A stretch of DNA of 64,000 bases from Cordilura impudica (GCA_963682025.1 OY821517.1:49377162-49441161); one strand, 5' to 3'. Shown: positions 1-11,513, numbered from the stretch's first letter. The notes: generated by a model not told the origin, from the letters alone. Numbers and translations: made by a program.

Positions 1-255
1 TTTTCGAGATATGGCGATGACTTAATACAATTTTTTGACGATATTTTTGTGCAATTATTTTTTTACTTTTTACAAAAAATTTTTTTTTGGGAATTTTTTC
101 TTCTTCGATAACAAAAAAAAATTGGGCTTGAAAGTACTCAATAAACCCTATTAAAAGAACAAAAAGAAAATAATCTTTGAAAGGGTTTTCAAATAACGGC
201 CATTTTATATATATCTTTTTTTTTTGTATTTTGTTTTTTGCCCGAAATCGCTTTA

Positions 256-545
256 AGGCCTCGGTAGGCACCCGTAACCGTAACCAACCGTGTCAACTGT
301 TTTTTTCTGTTACATGAAAAGCAGAGCAGTTACCGAACTCAACTGTCACGTAACCGGAACGTCCCAATCTGTTGAAAATAGATTTTTGCTACGTTTGTAC
401 GTGACATTTGTGAACAGCTGATAAAGTTTGGTTAATTTTATACAGCAACATGCTGGTTCGTTTTTTACGTTCTATAATTGCACTAAATGCCAACGTTAAA
501 TTTACGGTACTGATACATTTTAACAACGTGTGGCTAACTAGGCCT
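256..545 (-). mobile_element. Harbinger-like MITE, family 1, copy 1
   Basis: Non-coding element with terminal inverted repeats beginning AGGCCT, flanked by TTA at 253-255 and 546-548. It is the inverted relative of the copy at 1859-2138: the shared interior (AACGTTGGCATTTAGTGC, TTTATCAGCTGTTCACAAATG) runs in the opposite direction. A 3-bp TTA target duplication is typical of PIF/Harbinger elements; that assignment is inference because no transposase is present. The left TIR has diverged more than the right. Confidence 0.7.
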
Positions 546-548
546 TTA

Positions 549-1855
549 GACTGGGCTAATCCTTGCAACGTCAAAAGGAAATAATTCCAGAAGGAACTTT
601 CAATGGATATTCCTCTCGAAAACTTTTGAAAAATCTTTGTATTCTTGAGGAAATTATTCCTCTCAAATATGTACTTTCCTCTGAAGTTTTCATAAACTTC
701 AACCTTGTTGTAAGTTCTTGTTTTAGAGATAAGTTGGATATGAATGCAGCGAAGTACATTGAAAAAATTATCTCAAACTTTGTGCATTAACAAATAATAA
801 ATTGACGGTACACTAAAGGTAGATGCGGTTTATTATCATGTACTTCAATTTTGTTTAATTCCCATTTGGGTCCTTGGATTGAATCTGTACACTCAGATTT
901 CAAGACAACATGATCGAATTAATTCCGTATTGAAATTTATTTCGCTTGTGTAAATATTTCTAATTTCCTTAATCGTTACGAAACGAAACGATTTGTTGTT
1001 TCAGTATTGTAAAAGGCGGAAATAAATATGTTTTACAACAACCCGCATTAATGTAAGAGATTATAGAGAATATGTAAACAAAAAACATATGTTTAGTCTA
1101 AAATTGAAAAAAGTAAGACATTAAAAGGAAATAATATATTAATAAATGGATTCAACTTAATTTTTTATTCGCTATCTACTGATTCCGACAAGAATCAAAA
1201 TCTCAAAATCATACGGAAAAAAATACGACGTTCCCACATTTGTTTTTCCTTGTTTTTCCTTGTGTCGTATTCGACAAAATAATCATAACTAAATCAGTAT
1301 GTTTTTCCATAAAGCTGCCAAGAATCTCCTTCTGAGTAAAGTTTTTTTTTTTTGTTATATTTGATCTAAAATTGATATTTTTTACAAATATATTATATAT
1401 TTTGCACTAACAATTTTTTTCACATTATTGGGGAAAATCTCTCAGCTTGCTATTTTTTCTAACGAGTAAAATTTCGCAAGGTTGCATGCGAATGATCACT
1501 CGTTATCGAATCCCAGAATCGGAAATTTAGTCACACATTATTCGTTATCGTATAAGAAAATTGCAAACACGCAAAAATTTGCACGTTCGAATAAAAATAC
1601 GTTCGCTTACGACTGTCAAAAATTAGGCTCCTGTTGATTTTCGCTATGCGAAAATGTTGACAAGAGCTGTTTGTGAAATATAGAATGAATATAGAAATGG
1701 ATTAGAAATATAGAATGAATTAGAAAAAAAAAAAAAAATAACAGCGAAATTTATATATAAGTTTTTTATAATAAATAAAAAACTAAGCCATAAAAACCAA
1801 GTTTTTATTATACTCCCTTATTTTTGTAAATTAAGTTTATCGTAACGTTTCAGTC
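549..1855. other. Spacer; short unassigned ORF at 563-790
   Basis: No recognisable host gene. The plus strand at 563-790 has a 75-codon ATG frame (ends KYIEKIISNFVH) with fairly balanced composition. It overlaps no known domain that I recognise and could be a fragment of a transposon ORF. The rest is AT-rich, with poly-A/T runs (1720-1740) and nothing else identified. Confidence 0.3.
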
Positions 1856-1858
1856 TTA

Positions 1859-2138
1859 AGGCCTAGTTAGCCACACGTTGCAATGTAACCGTATCATATC
1901 GTAACGTTGGCATTTAGTGCAATTATAGAACATAAAAAAAAAAACGAAGCAGCAAGTTGCTGTGTTAAATTAACTAAACTTTATCAGCTGTTCACAAATG
2001 GCACGGACAAACGTAGCAAAAATCTAAAATCTAAAATACGTTAAGCTTAAGTAGGGTAAGCACTTGCATGTGTTTTTCATAAGACAGGTTGAATCAGCTG
2101 ATTAGCGCCGTTACCGTTACGCGTGGCTAACTAGGCCT
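1859..2138 (+). mobile_element. Harbinger-like MITE, family 1, copy 2
   Basis: TIRs start AGGCCTAGTTAGCCAC at the left and read the same from the right end. They are flanked by the direct repeat TTA (1856-1858 and 2139-2141). About 280 bp, no ORF. It is the better preserved partner of the inverted copy at 256-545. The TTA duplication supports a PIF/Harbinger-type origin. Confidence 0.78.
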
Positions 2139-2141
2139 TTA

Positions 2142-2536
2142 CTCAACAATTTTAAATTCTACAGTCAAAAATTTTTTTTGCTATATTTTTTTCATCGTCC
2201 CGACGAGTCTGCCTACAAAGTTTCAGCTCGACTGGATCACGGGAAAAGGGTTAAAAACCGACCCAAAGTTTTTTCGACAGACAAGCAGCACTACAAGTTA
2301 AAACAAAGAATTTAAAAAACAAATGAAAAAATAAGATAAAACTAACAACAACAAATAATAGAAAAATACTCGGAAATCGCTTCACGATGTTTTTTCTTTT
2401 TTTTTTTTTCTTTCAATAGGTTTGTTGAGTACCAACTTTTTTTGTTATCGAAAAAGTTAAACAAATAATAGCACAAAAACAAAAAATAAATTAAAAAATC
2501 ACAAAAAAAATCTCTTAAGTTTTCGCGAAAATTGCC
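2142..2536. other. Spacer without gene
   Basis: AT-rich sequence containing the right arm of the 20-2530 inverted repeat. No ORF or RNA gene is recognisable. Confidence 0.4.
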
Positions 2537-2539
2537 TTA

Positions 2540-3248
2540 TAGTGCGTTTACATCTGAGGAAAATCTAGTAGATTTTAGTTGAAATCTATTTCAAAATCTA
2601 TACCGTTTACATCTAACTTTTTTGACATTTTGTGAGATTATGTTTCCACAACAATAAACAGCTGGTTAAAATAAAACATATACATACATAAACTAGATAT
2701 ACCAAAAATAAACAAAACAATAGGAAAATGGAAATGTGGAAAATTCTAAAAAGGAACAGATTTTATAAATATATTATGCATCAAAAATTAAGAAAGCACA
2801 AACTGAAATAGAAATTTTGCAAAAAAAAAATCAGCATTTATTAAATGTATTGTTTGAACAGCAAAAACAAATTCATTTTCCACAATTATTATTTAGCATG
2901 TCAGTATAAAAAGTTATAACTTTTCGATTACTAAATATTTTTTTTATTATAGATTCGTCATTTTTATTTATAATTAATATTTTATTTCCTTTTTATTCAG
3001 CTTTTTTGCTTTTGTTTTTGTTGTTAAATGTCAATTTTTCAGTCACTGCGTTGTAATTTTCTACTACAATATTTAAAAAACACAGTAGTATCATTTGGTA
3101 GTGCCCAAGTTTGACAAGATTTTGTGAGATTTTACACAAATCTAGTAACGAACTAGATTTTGTTTTGTATGAGAAATCTAGTAAAAATGAGCTAGATTTC
3201 GCTCGAAATCTCGTATATACTAGATTTTGCTTAGATGTAAACGCACTA
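2540..3248. mobile_element. Harbinger-like MITE, family 2
   Basis: TIRs begin TAGTGCGTTTACATCT at both ends and are followed by further inverted blocks with AAATCTAGTA. The element is flanked by TTA at 2537-2539 and 3249-3251. 709 bp, no coding capacity. The TSD and TIR layout match PIF/Harbinger non-autonomous elements. The CTAGATTT motif is repeated inside both arms, so the single strand could fold extensively. Confidence 0.82.
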
Positions 3249-3251
3249 TTA

Positions 3252-3478
3252 GCAATTTTTTAATTTATGTGCTATCAAATCCTTACTCACTTTTTGTGGA
3301 GTATATTTTTCAGCAGTTCGTCATTTCCACCCAGATGTATATCGTTACGATATCATTTCGGTAATATCTAGTAAAAAAGGCATTACCAACATATTCTACA
3401 GTATCGGCTACAATGTTGGCAATATTTTTCTGTATCACGTGAGCGATATCTCATCAGGTTTGGACATACAGTTATGTG
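3252..3478 (-). other. Short spacer with a 46-codon open frame
   Basis: On the minus strand, about 3452 down to 3311, an uninterrupted frame reads DIAHVIQKNIANIVADTVEY and ends IYIWVEMTNC-stop. It lacks a clear start, and I recognise no family. It is less AT-rich than its flanks and could be an exon fragment or transposon debris. Confidence 0.2.
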
Positions 3479-4346
3479 AAAAATAATAGGGACAATAATA
3501 TGCAAGACATACACTTGATGTAAAAGCAAGTAAAATTAGATAATTGTCGCTAGTTAATAGAATTAATTGTTTGCTTATAATTTACAAAAACAAATATCGT
3601 TGAGATTTTACCCACATTGAGAAGAATAATGTTTTTTTATGTAGAAATATATAATATTTTTTATGTGAAAAAAAAGGACAATTCTGGTTTTTGAGCAAAA
3701 TAAAAATAAAAAGGCAAAACAAATAAAAATATAACTAGCTGCTATTTCAATACTTTTATAGCTTGTCTAATACTTTCTTGAGGACCCTTTGTTGCTCAAG
3801 ACTGATTGGCATCGTCTAATCATTGATTCAGTCACCAAATTACGACAGACTGATACCGAAATCACGTTTTACGGATTCATAATAAGTTGCCAAAGCTAAT
3901 CACTGTTTGTCTTTACTATATTTTGCAAATTTTCTATAGGATTTAGATACGGAGATTGTGGTGGCCACTCTACGATAGTGGGGTTACTGTCCTTAAACCG
4001 CTTTTTTATGTATTTTGTCGAGTGTTTGGGATCATTGTCCTGCTGAAACATCCATTTGAGCGGCATATGAACTTCAGCGTACGGTAGCATATTAGTTTCA
4101 AGAATTTCGACAAAGTCTTCATGGTTTTAACACTTAACTTGGGATTGTTTGTAGTGTTAGCAGGTCTTCTTACTTGAACAGCTCGATCTGAGTTCAAGAA
4201 ACCAATTTTGGTTTCGTAAGACCAAAGAATATTACGGCTTTTTCTTTAAGCCGGTTTTACAAATAATTTGGGATTGTTGATCATTTCTTATCTGTATGGA
4301 AGTGGTAAAGGGATTTTTTTTTTCAAAGCTTACAATGCTTCAAGCC

Positions 4347-4748
4347 CTAAACAAATTCACTCCGAGTTGCGAGTGCGAGAAAAAACAAGAATGAGACAGT
4401 ATGGTTTTTTCTAATGTGGAAGCGAGATCGAGAGTAAAGCTTTTTTGTGTGGCGTTGCCAACTTAGGTTGTAAAAACAATCGCAAGGGAAATAGAATTGA
4501 TTCTATTTTCTGTGCGAGAAAAATCAGATGAGAATTAGCTGTATTTATGAACAAATGACAGGAGAATCAGTGTGTATTTATTGTATTGTGCATTGTGACT
4601 TGCGAAATGATTAGTTGTTTTGCTTGTAGATTTGTAAAATTGTAAAATTTGTAAAAAGCATTTTGATGATTTTGTAAAAGCACAATAGCAAAATTCTCGC
4701 ATGCAAAAAGCTAATTTTACTCGCACTCGCAACTCGCAGTTAATGAGT
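4347..4748. mobile_element. MITE with GAGTTGCGAGTGCGAG inverted repeats
   Basis: Left TIR CGAGTTGCGAGTGCGAG (from about 4357) is matched in inverse orientation at 4716-4738. Flanking sequence around ATGCTTCA / TTGCTTCA might be an 8-bp target duplication, but the exact ends are uncertain. The element lies inside the Tc1 relic, so it is younger. No ORF is convincing. Confidence 0.6.
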
Positions 4749-4757
4749 TTATTGCTT

Positions 4758-4923
4758 CACACAGAAAACAGATTCATTGTGGCTACCGAATTTATTGCCA
4801 ACCGAATTGCGATAATGCTAATAACGGAATTTCGTGTTCACTACGATTACAATTCTATTGTCTTAACAGTAAATATTTTATCCACTTCAGAACAATTCGG
4901 TTGGCGAATATTTTTTCTGTGTG
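4758..4923. mobile_element. Short MITE (166 bp) with CACACAGAAAA ends
   Basis: Inverted termini begin CACACAGAAAA and include ACCGAATT in both arms. It sits directly next to the preceding MITE, inside the Tc1 relic. No obvious target duplication and no ORF. Confidence 0.55.
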
Positions 4924-5130
4924 TTCTATTAACTGTAGGTGTTATTTTTGTTTTTCTACCGCTTGTTTCCTTCTGCGGTGCCATTTTCTACCATCGTTTT
5001 AGAATTTCCGAGTATATCTGGTACCTTTCTATAAAAATCTCCTGTGTTAAACAAATCTTTAATATTTTGTCGAATCACAGAGTCGCTGTGCTTAGATCTA
5101 CCCATATTTGGCTAGCAGATAATATATTTA

Positions 5131-5134
5131 TTTA

Positions 5135-5177
<43 letters not shown>
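5131..5177. repeat. (TA)n microsatellite
   Basis: Almost pure TA dinucleotides. It produces a spurious Ile-Tyr tail on an overlapping open frame. Confidence 0.9.
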
Positions 5178-5182
<5 letters not shown>

Positions 5183-5522
5183 CCAATGACAATGTAAATA
5201 AACCAATGACCTCAAGCCAGACAAGAAGTTTCTTATAAAAAATATATATATATTTACACTTAGCAGAAAAACTATGGGTACAAGTCCAGTCAAAACCTTT
5301 AAAGGTCGAAAAATGTATGTTTTAGTTTATATAAAGGTTCAGTTTAAAAAAAAATCCATAGTTCTTGTAATATTTTAAGCATATTTCTATATTTTTTAAT
5401 TGTTAGAAAAATATAATACGAATTAAAAAACACAACTCTGCTCTAAATTTTCCCAAAAAAAAATCATATTTTACATGGTATTTACAAGCGAGAAATTGTG
5501 CTAGAACCATTGAATAAATTTT
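5178..5522. other. Spacer without gene
   Basis: AT-rich, no recognisable ORF, RNA gene or repeat boundary. Confidence 0.4.
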
Positions 5523-6100
5523 GTGTTAAAGTTTTTTGACTTCAAAGTTCAGAAGAAGAAGACTGCGAGAAGATGGAAAAACTTTCCGCAAATTAGTGAA
5601 ATAGTGGATAGATCTCACTCATCTACACAGAGGTCGCAAATTTTAATTCCACCGGCAATCTTTTCTATGCATTACTCCGGACGATTATCTAAATCAACTC
5701 ATAGCGAAAAAAGAACATGCTAAAAATGATCAAGCTTAAACCACGGATTACTACAAACAAAATTAAGGAAAACATTAAAGACACATTCTGCAAAGAAATC
5801 CACGATGATACTTCGGAAAATTATGCAGAAGGCCGAATACCATAGCTTTGTTACACATAGGAAGCTACATATTTCGAAAGTAAATAAAAAGCAGCGCATG
5901 CATTTTGTCAACAAATTTATTTCGAAGCCTCCATATTTGTGGGATTTTGCTAGAGAGGATGATTCGTCAGCACCACATAACCTGTAAAGAAATGCCAACG
6001 AACGTTGGGGTTTAAAAATATCAGCAGAGGAGACAAAAAAGCTGGTCCAAGCGCTTATCAGAAGTTCTTCATCGCAAGGGATATTCCATCAGTTATTAAA
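5523..6100 (+). pseudogene. Degenerate Tc1-like transposase, copy 2, internally deleted
   Basis: A plus-strand frame contains KPRITTNKIKENIK, then LRKIMQKAEYHSFVTHRKL and NKKQRMHFVNKFI...YLWDFA. This matches the second helix-turn-helix and linker of Tc1 transposases before the catalytic core. It then jumps to a C-terminal-like segment (ETKKLVQALIRSS) at 6035-6090, so the catalytic domain is missing. Frame changes and stops are present. A DINE-1-like copy abuts its end. Confidence 0.62.
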
Positions 6101-6110
6101 AACTACTGTT

Positions 6111-6739
6111 TATACCCTATACCACTATGTGGTCAAGGCTGATCTTTGTACTACCCATTTTTTATTATACCGATCGACTCAGAATCACTTTCTGAGTCGA
6201 TTTAATGATGTCCGTCCGTCCGTCTGTTTGTGTGTCCATATCGGCCTTAGCATGAACACTATTGAAATTGGTGAAAATCGGTTCATGCTCAGACCTACTC
6301 CCCATACAAATGAACCCTATGAAATCGACTTAAATTGCCATAAAATCCAAATTATCTTAGAGATATCGGTCAAATTGGGTTTGTGTGTATTTATTACATC
6401 CATTAATCAATATACCAAATATAGGACAATTCTTAGTCATAGCCCCCCATATAAAGCTGCTTCTCGATTTTCACTTGAATCTATCAAAAAAAAAAAAAAA
6501 AAAAAATATTGCACAGATTTTTCTCAAATTTGGTTTTTATATATTTTTGCATAAAAATATGGATCGGTCCATTTTTCGACCTAATCCCCATATAAATATA
6601 ACATCCCATATCATATCTAAAAGTAAAAAAATTAATAATAGTGCCACTTATTTTTGGTTTACTTTTGTTTTCTATATCCAATTAGTTGGGCTTGGATGGT
6701 ATCGTATAGTCGGTCTAGACTATAAATTTCTTACTTGGT
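6111..6739 (+). mobile_element. DINE-1/INE-1-like Helitron element, copy 1
   Basis: Starts with the subterminal block ATACCCTATACCA, followed by a GTCC/GTCT microsatellite (6210-6230). It ends with the inverse block, a shortened hairpin (GTCGGTCTAGAC) and TTTCTTACTTGG. This order (subterminal inverted repeats, (GTCY)n core, 3' stem-loop, CTTACTTGTT end) is the known plan of Drosophila DINE-1 elements. More diverged and shorter than the 8283, 28477 and 58031 copies. A poly-A run at 6487-6506 makes a chance ORF. Confidence 0.75.
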
Positions 6740-6889
6740 TTTTATTGAATTTTGCATTTACATTAACTTTTTTACTTTTGTATCCATACTTCTTGTGGTA
6801 AAATTTGAAGTAGAGTTGTGGTTTTAATTTCGTATTCAGCCCAATTACGAATATTTTCAAGGAATTTCTTTCTCACGTTCTTTCTCCTT

Positions 6890-7846
6890 CTCTTTTCCTT
6901 ATCTTTCTGAACGACCTTCTTGGCCAAACTTTATCTCTATATACTCTTTCGCAGATGACAGCAGCATTTGTCATTCATTTTTCTTTAATTGTAGGCCAAG
7001 CCTCTTGGAGGTTGGGGGCAAAAGGCGGATAACGAATGACACACTCAATCAAGACCTCTCAACAATCTCCGAGTGGGGTAAAGCGAATATGGTTGATTTT
7101 AATGCGCTGAATACCCAATGTTGTATGTTGACCCATAGGGCCATGGAATCAACAATGTCATCTGTATATATGGGTGGTATAGGTATTGAGGAATCGGATA
7201 CTCTTGATGTTCTGGGCATGAGAATTCAATGTGATGTTCGTTGGAACGAGCATGTTTTTCAAGTGTCGAAAGAAGCATTCAAGTGTCTTGGTTTTCTAAA
7301 ACGGTGTAGAAATTACTTCACTCCTTCTGATCTCCTTAAAATCTATACCACTTATATCCGACCGAAAATGGAATACAACTCCCATATATGGGCAGGGGCT
7401 TCGAAGTTATTTTGGAGCTACTGGACCGTGTGCAAAGGAGGGCGTTGGCGCTCACCAATGACAGTAGGGTATCCAATTCTATTGATTCATTGGAAGACCG
7501 TCGGAATGTGGGTTGTGTAGCACTGTTCTATAGATATTACCATGGGAAATGTTCTTCTGAGATTAGCGAACTTATTCCAAGTGCCCGAGTTTCGGTTCGC
7601 TCTACCCGCTTCTCTAGTAGATCACATCCGTTTGTAGTCTATTGTCCAGTTGACCGCACAACGCATTACAGAGAGAATTCGTTTATCAGTCGAACTAGCT
7701 GTATGTGGAATAAACTCCCCGCAGAGGTCTTTCCTGACAGTTATAATCTAATAAAATTTAAGTCAAATATCCATAAACACTACTCCCTCTCTCCTCCTTC
7801 CCATAACCTATTTTCCTTAAATCAACACAATGCACTGCATTTGTAG
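6890..7846 (+). pseudogene. Non-LTR retrotransposon (LINE) fragment: reverse transcriptase C-terminal half
   Basis: The frames read SLFLIFLNDLLG, then (frame change) YSFADDSS with the RT catalytic FADD at 6948-6959. Next come the thumb/connection region (LDVLGMRIQCDVRWNEHVFQ, YTTYIRPKMEYNSHIWAG) and the C-terminal tail (DRRNVGCVALFYRYYHGKCS, WNKLPAEVFPDSYNLIKFK). At least two frameshifts (near 6940 and 7400) and the lack of endonuclease and RT palm blocks show a 5'-truncated dead copy. The tail resembles the RT-only LINE proteins common in insects; the clade is not assigned. Confidence 0.85.
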
Positions 7847-8282
7847 GGGGCATCCCCTGAGTGTTGGTTAACAAAAAAAAAAAATATTTCTTACATTTTT
7901 ATGTAAACTCCCGTTTGTTTTGCAAGGGAAATTTCTTGAGGAAAAAAAACAAATTCAAGTGCATTGAGAATAACTACTTTTTTCCCATTGAATTTTTTTC
8001 CGAAGGAACTTTTATTCATAATAGGGGAAAAGGGAGAACTGAGAAATTTCATGCGGAGTTTTTGTTTAGAATTGGGCTGATTAATTTTTTTTTTTTTAAA
8101 TTTAAAAATATGGAAAAATTATTAATATTAAATAAATTTATTTTATAAAAAAATAAATTGGATCTAGTCGTCATAATTATTTTGACAAAAATAAAATGGT
8201 GCATTTTTGTATTAAATTTTTAGTAGTCTTTGTAAAATATAATTATTTTTTTGTTTTGTTTAGATATTGCTAATATAAACTA
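7847..8282. other. Spacer without gene
   Basis: AT-rich. The stretch at 8170-8190 (GTCGTCATAATTATTTTGAC) resembles a Tc1-type terminus, but no partner could be confirmed. Confidence 0.3.
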
Positions 8283-9067
8283 AACAAGTAAGAAAATTAT
8301 AGTCGGTCTAGACCGACTATACGATACCCTATACCATGCGTTTAGAGACCCTATTTCTAACGCCCAACTAACTGGATATAGAAAATAAGCATAAACCAAA
8401 TTTGAGTGGGATTTTTATAAATTTTTTTGGCTGCAGATATGAAAAAGTTCATATCGGATGCTATATCTATATGGTGACTAGGCCCAAAAATGGACCGATC
8501 CCGACCATGTTTGGAAAAGTCTCTTGCATTTTGCAAAAATATATACAAACAAAATTTGAGAAGAATCAGTGCAATATTTTTGTTTTTTGATATATTTAAG
8601 TGAAGATCGGGAAGCAGCTCTATATGGGGCCTATGACTAAGAGTTGTCCCATAGGGATCATTTTTGGACTATTGATTAATGGATGTAATAAACACATACA
8701 AACCCAATTTGACTAAGATTTATATGATAATTTGGATCTTATGGCAATTTATGTTGATTTCATAGGGGTCATTTGTATGGGGGCTAGGTCTAAATATGGA
8801 CCGATTCTCACCAATTTCAATAGCGTTCATCCTATAAAAAGCTTATATACTAAATTTCATCAAAATATATTCATATTTGCGACCTGCATGGACATGGACA
8901 CACAGACGGACGGACGGACGGGCGGACGGACATCGTTAAATCGAATCAGATAGTGATTCTGATTCGATCGGTATAATAAAAGGTGGGTCTAGGTCAAATA
9001 TTTTTGGTAGTTACAAACAGCAGCACAAAGTCATTATACCTAAACCACATAGTGGTATAGGGTATAA
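8283..9067 (-). mobile_element. DINE-1-like Helitron element, copy 2 (full length, inverted)
   Basis: On the plus strand it begins AACAAGTAAG, followed by the perfect palindrome AGTCGGTCTAGACCGACT and ATACCCTATACCA. It ends with the ACGGACGG microsatellite (about 8903-8930), a second imperfect hairpin around GAATCAGATAGTGATTCTGATTC, and TGGTATAGGGTAT. About 785 bp, no coding capacity. Short open frames are conserved only because the copies are similar. Confidence 0.85.
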
Positions 9068-9307
9068 AAATAACTAAATAGAGTTTCTTTCATAAAAAAT
9101 TAAAAAGATATGAATGGAAGTAATTTTGAGGTGTTGGCATAAGTATTTTGACATTATTAAAAAAAAGAAGCTTAATATTTCACAAATGTATAGAAATTTG
9201 ATTATGAGTTAATAAAATGTGTAGCCCCCTTTTGCTTCAATAACTTTTTGAAGGCATCTTGGACCTTAGCCCAGTAAATTTTGAAGGACCTTTGAGGATA
9301 TCTCATT

Positions 9308-10165
9308 CTAAAGGGAAGTCACCTCGGAAATTGTTTCTTCTTTGATTTTATGTAAATAACCAATTCTTTTACGTTTGATAAGAGACCACGCGGTTTCAAT
9401 GGTATTCAAGTCTGGACTTTGGGGTGGCCAGTCCAGAGTATTTGCACCAACTTCCTTCAAATATTTTGACATCATCCTGCTTTTGTGGCATGGGGCATTG
9501 TCCTGTTGCAGGATAAATGATTCTCCAACCAACCTGTCACCGGAAGGGAAAGCGTTATCATTTAGGATGCTCAAATACTGGCCTTGGACCGTCGAGCCGG
9601 CGATTTGAACCAAGTCACCCAACCCATTGCTCTCTATGTACCCCCGGAACATGACAGCCTCCTCTATGGTTCACTTTTTGGCTTTCGTAGCTGTGGCAGC
9701 CTTACAAAAATCTTTTGGTTTGATGAGTTGAACTCAAAGCAGCTTTGATCTGTCCATAGAACGATTCTCCAAAACTCTTTTGGCTCTTCTGAAGATGCTC
9801 CGTTGGGAAGGCCAATCTTTTCAGCTTGTTCACATATGATATGGAGGTATGTTCTTGCTTTTTATGTTTTAAAATCTCCGTCTTTTAAACGTCGCCGAAT
9901 ACTATGCTCACTGATTAGATTCTTGGCCGACTGATTCCATTGATTTGCAGCAGACTGAGGCTTTAGTTGAATATTTTTGTGAAATTCCCGCAGAAGGATT
10001 CGGTCTTCAGTTAGCGTTGTTTTGCGTTTAGCAACTGATCTAGGTAAGTTTCTGATGTCATTATGTTCCTTAATTTGTTAATTTGATAGTGCACTGTTTG
10101 GCGCGACGAATTAAATTCAATTACAATGACTTTTACTGCGACGCCAGAATTAAAATTGCCAATAT
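9308..10165 (-). pseudogene. Degenerate Tc1-like transposase, copy 3
   Basis: Read on the minus strand from about 10165. It contains a helix-turn-helix region (NSSRQTVHYQIN), RSVAKRKTTLTEDRILLREF, EFWRIVLWTDQSCFEFNSS (first acidic residue region), then an open stretch 9652-9308 with FILQQDNAPCHKS and LDWPPQSPDLNTIETAWS. The catalytic motifs are recognisable, but in-frame stops occur near 9880 and 9665. The element is therefore inactive. Its DNA ends were not fixed; AGGTGTTGGCATAAGTATTT near 9130 may be one end. Confidence 0.8.
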
Positions 10166-10365
10166 TGAAGCTCTAGCAACACAGCTTAACTCAGCCGTAT
10201 TTTTCATCGTCTCCAATAACTTTTATTCAATATTTTATTTGAATATTATAAAAAAATGTCAATAAAATTTCAATACCAAAGTTATTAGATTGTCACATGC
10301 GAATCCATGCGCAGACACTGCCACGAAGATTTTTCGAAATACTTATGCCACGAAAAATCTATCAC

Positions 10366-10760
10366 AATACAATCACAAAAACAGAGTAAGACAAAAACGG
10401 TGAGAGGTATGAATATATTGGTTCAAAGATTATGGCAACTAATTCAACAACCCTCAAGTATAACAACGTTAAAAATTTCACAATATAAACGTATAATATA
10501 TAATTCAACAACCTTACAAGTATAACACTATTACTAATATAACAATGTCGAAGTATAACAACTAATTCAACAACCAAAAAGTATAACAAAATCATAAATA
10601 TAACAATATGCGAGTATAACAGCTAATTAAACTAGGCTAAATGTATGAAAACTCTAAATTGAAAAAAAATACACTGAAAGCTTAAGTACTTCCAACTTAA
10701 AAAATCTTTAATTACTAGATGTTTACACATCTTCCCTGTGATCGGACTCACATAGTTTTT
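10366..10760 (+). mobile_element. Repeat family X, copy 1
   Basis: Left end CACAATACAATCACAAAAAC, internal AATTCAACAACC/AAGTATAACA repeats, right end TAGATGTTTACACATCTTCC followed by CTGTGATCGGACTCACAT. The same ends in the same order occur at 45335-45895 and 49680-52515. The right end contains the hairpin AGATGT-TTAC-ACATCT. No ORF. The class is unknown; it might be a Helitron-like or foldback element. Confidence 0.6.
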
Positions 10761-11024
10761 TTTTACCTTTTCACAAACAAAAGAACACTTTTAATAACTG
10801 TGATTTTTTTTTTATCGAAATGACAGGTCGTCCTTATTAATTCGCACAGCCGAAACTTGCGACCTCATTAATTACTAGATGTTTACACATCTTCCCTGTG
10901 ATCGGACTCACATAGTTTTTTTACCTTTTCACAAACAAAAGAACACTTTTAATAACTGTGATTTTTTTTTTATCGAAATGACAGGTCGTCCTTATTAATT
11001 CGCACAGCCGAAACTTGCGACCTC
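10710..11024. repeat. Tandem duplication of ~155 bp covering the family X right end
   Basis: The segment 10710-10868 is repeated almost exactly at 10869-11024, differing mainly in poly-T length. It starts at TTAATTACTAGATGTTTACA and ends at CCGAAACTTGCGACCTCAT. Confidence 0.85.
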
Positions 11025-11030
11025 ATGCTA

Positions 11031-11508
11031 TGTTCACAAGGACAGCAAGATTCGCGGTTCGCTCTCTCACTCACGGTTCGCGCCCGAATCATGATTGAAT
11101 CTACATGATTCGCCATACAAAATTTTGAGAGCGAATCTACTTGGTTCAAAATGAACCTAGTTGTGAACCTAGAAACATTGAGTGTCATCTCCAAGTTTGA
11201 TAAGAAATTATCGCTAGTTTATCTGAACTAGCTGTCAAAAATATATAAACAAAGAAAAACCGAAAAATTAATTTGTGCTATAAAATAAATAGAAACATTT
11301 AACAAATAAAAAGTATATATTTACATATATATATTCAAATAAAAATGGAAAAAATTAAATAGTGAAACGTAAAGTGTAGAAGGATGTCTTCAAATATTTG
11401 CACAAAAAATATAAACGTCAAAATGAAACAAGAACACTCGTCTCAACACCAAGGTTCACAATCATGATTCAGAGAGCGAATCAAGTGGTTCATTTTGCCG
11501 TCTGAACA
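11031..11508. mobile_element. MITE with TGTTCA termini and TGCTA target duplication
   Basis: Inverted ends TGTTCACAAGGACAGCAA (left) and TGTTCAGACGGCAAAA (right, inverse) carry GATTCGCTCTC-like subterminal motifs. Flanked by TGCTA at 11026-11030 and 11509-11513. The minus-strand frame at 10970-11194 lies in the left arm and is not a gene. Confidence 0.6.
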
Positions 11509-11513
11509 TGCTA

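Larger units (their letters stand above)
20..2530. repeat. Inverted-repeat arms of an old element enclosing two MITEs
   Basis: The left arm (about 20-172) and right arm (about 2392-2505, reverse complement) share the blocks TTCGATAACAAAAAAA, GTACTCAA and AAACC-TATT in the same order. This suggests the diverged ends of one palindromic element that later received the MITEs at 256-545 and 1859-2138. The outer boundary is not resolved because the left arm may start before the window. No coding sequence is visible in the arms. Confidence 0.4.
3479..5105 (-). pseudogene. Degenerate Tc1-like transposon, copy 1 (split by two MITEs)
   Basis: Transposase relic read from 5105 down to about 3896. The N-terminal DNA-binding part starts MGRSKHSDSVIRQNIKDLF and runs to SGRKTKITPTV near 4930. 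The C-terminal catalytic part is at 4250-3896, with FQQDNDPKHST and WPPQSPYLNPIENL (the second D and third acid of the DDE/DDD triad region). The two parts are separated by MITEs at about 4347-4748 and 4758-4923. At least one further frameshift lies near 4110. The right terminus CAGTTATGTGA at 3479 directly follows a TA, as expected for Tc1/mariner insertion. The other terminus was not found. Inactive. Confidence 0.75.

Noticed and set aside
4701..5177. 158-codon plus-strand open frame
   Set aside because: It overlaps a MITE, the antisense of a Tc1 transposase N-terminus and a TA microsatellite.
10970..11194. 74-codon minus-strand frame
   Set aside because: Falls across a duplicated repeat end and the left arm of a MITE.
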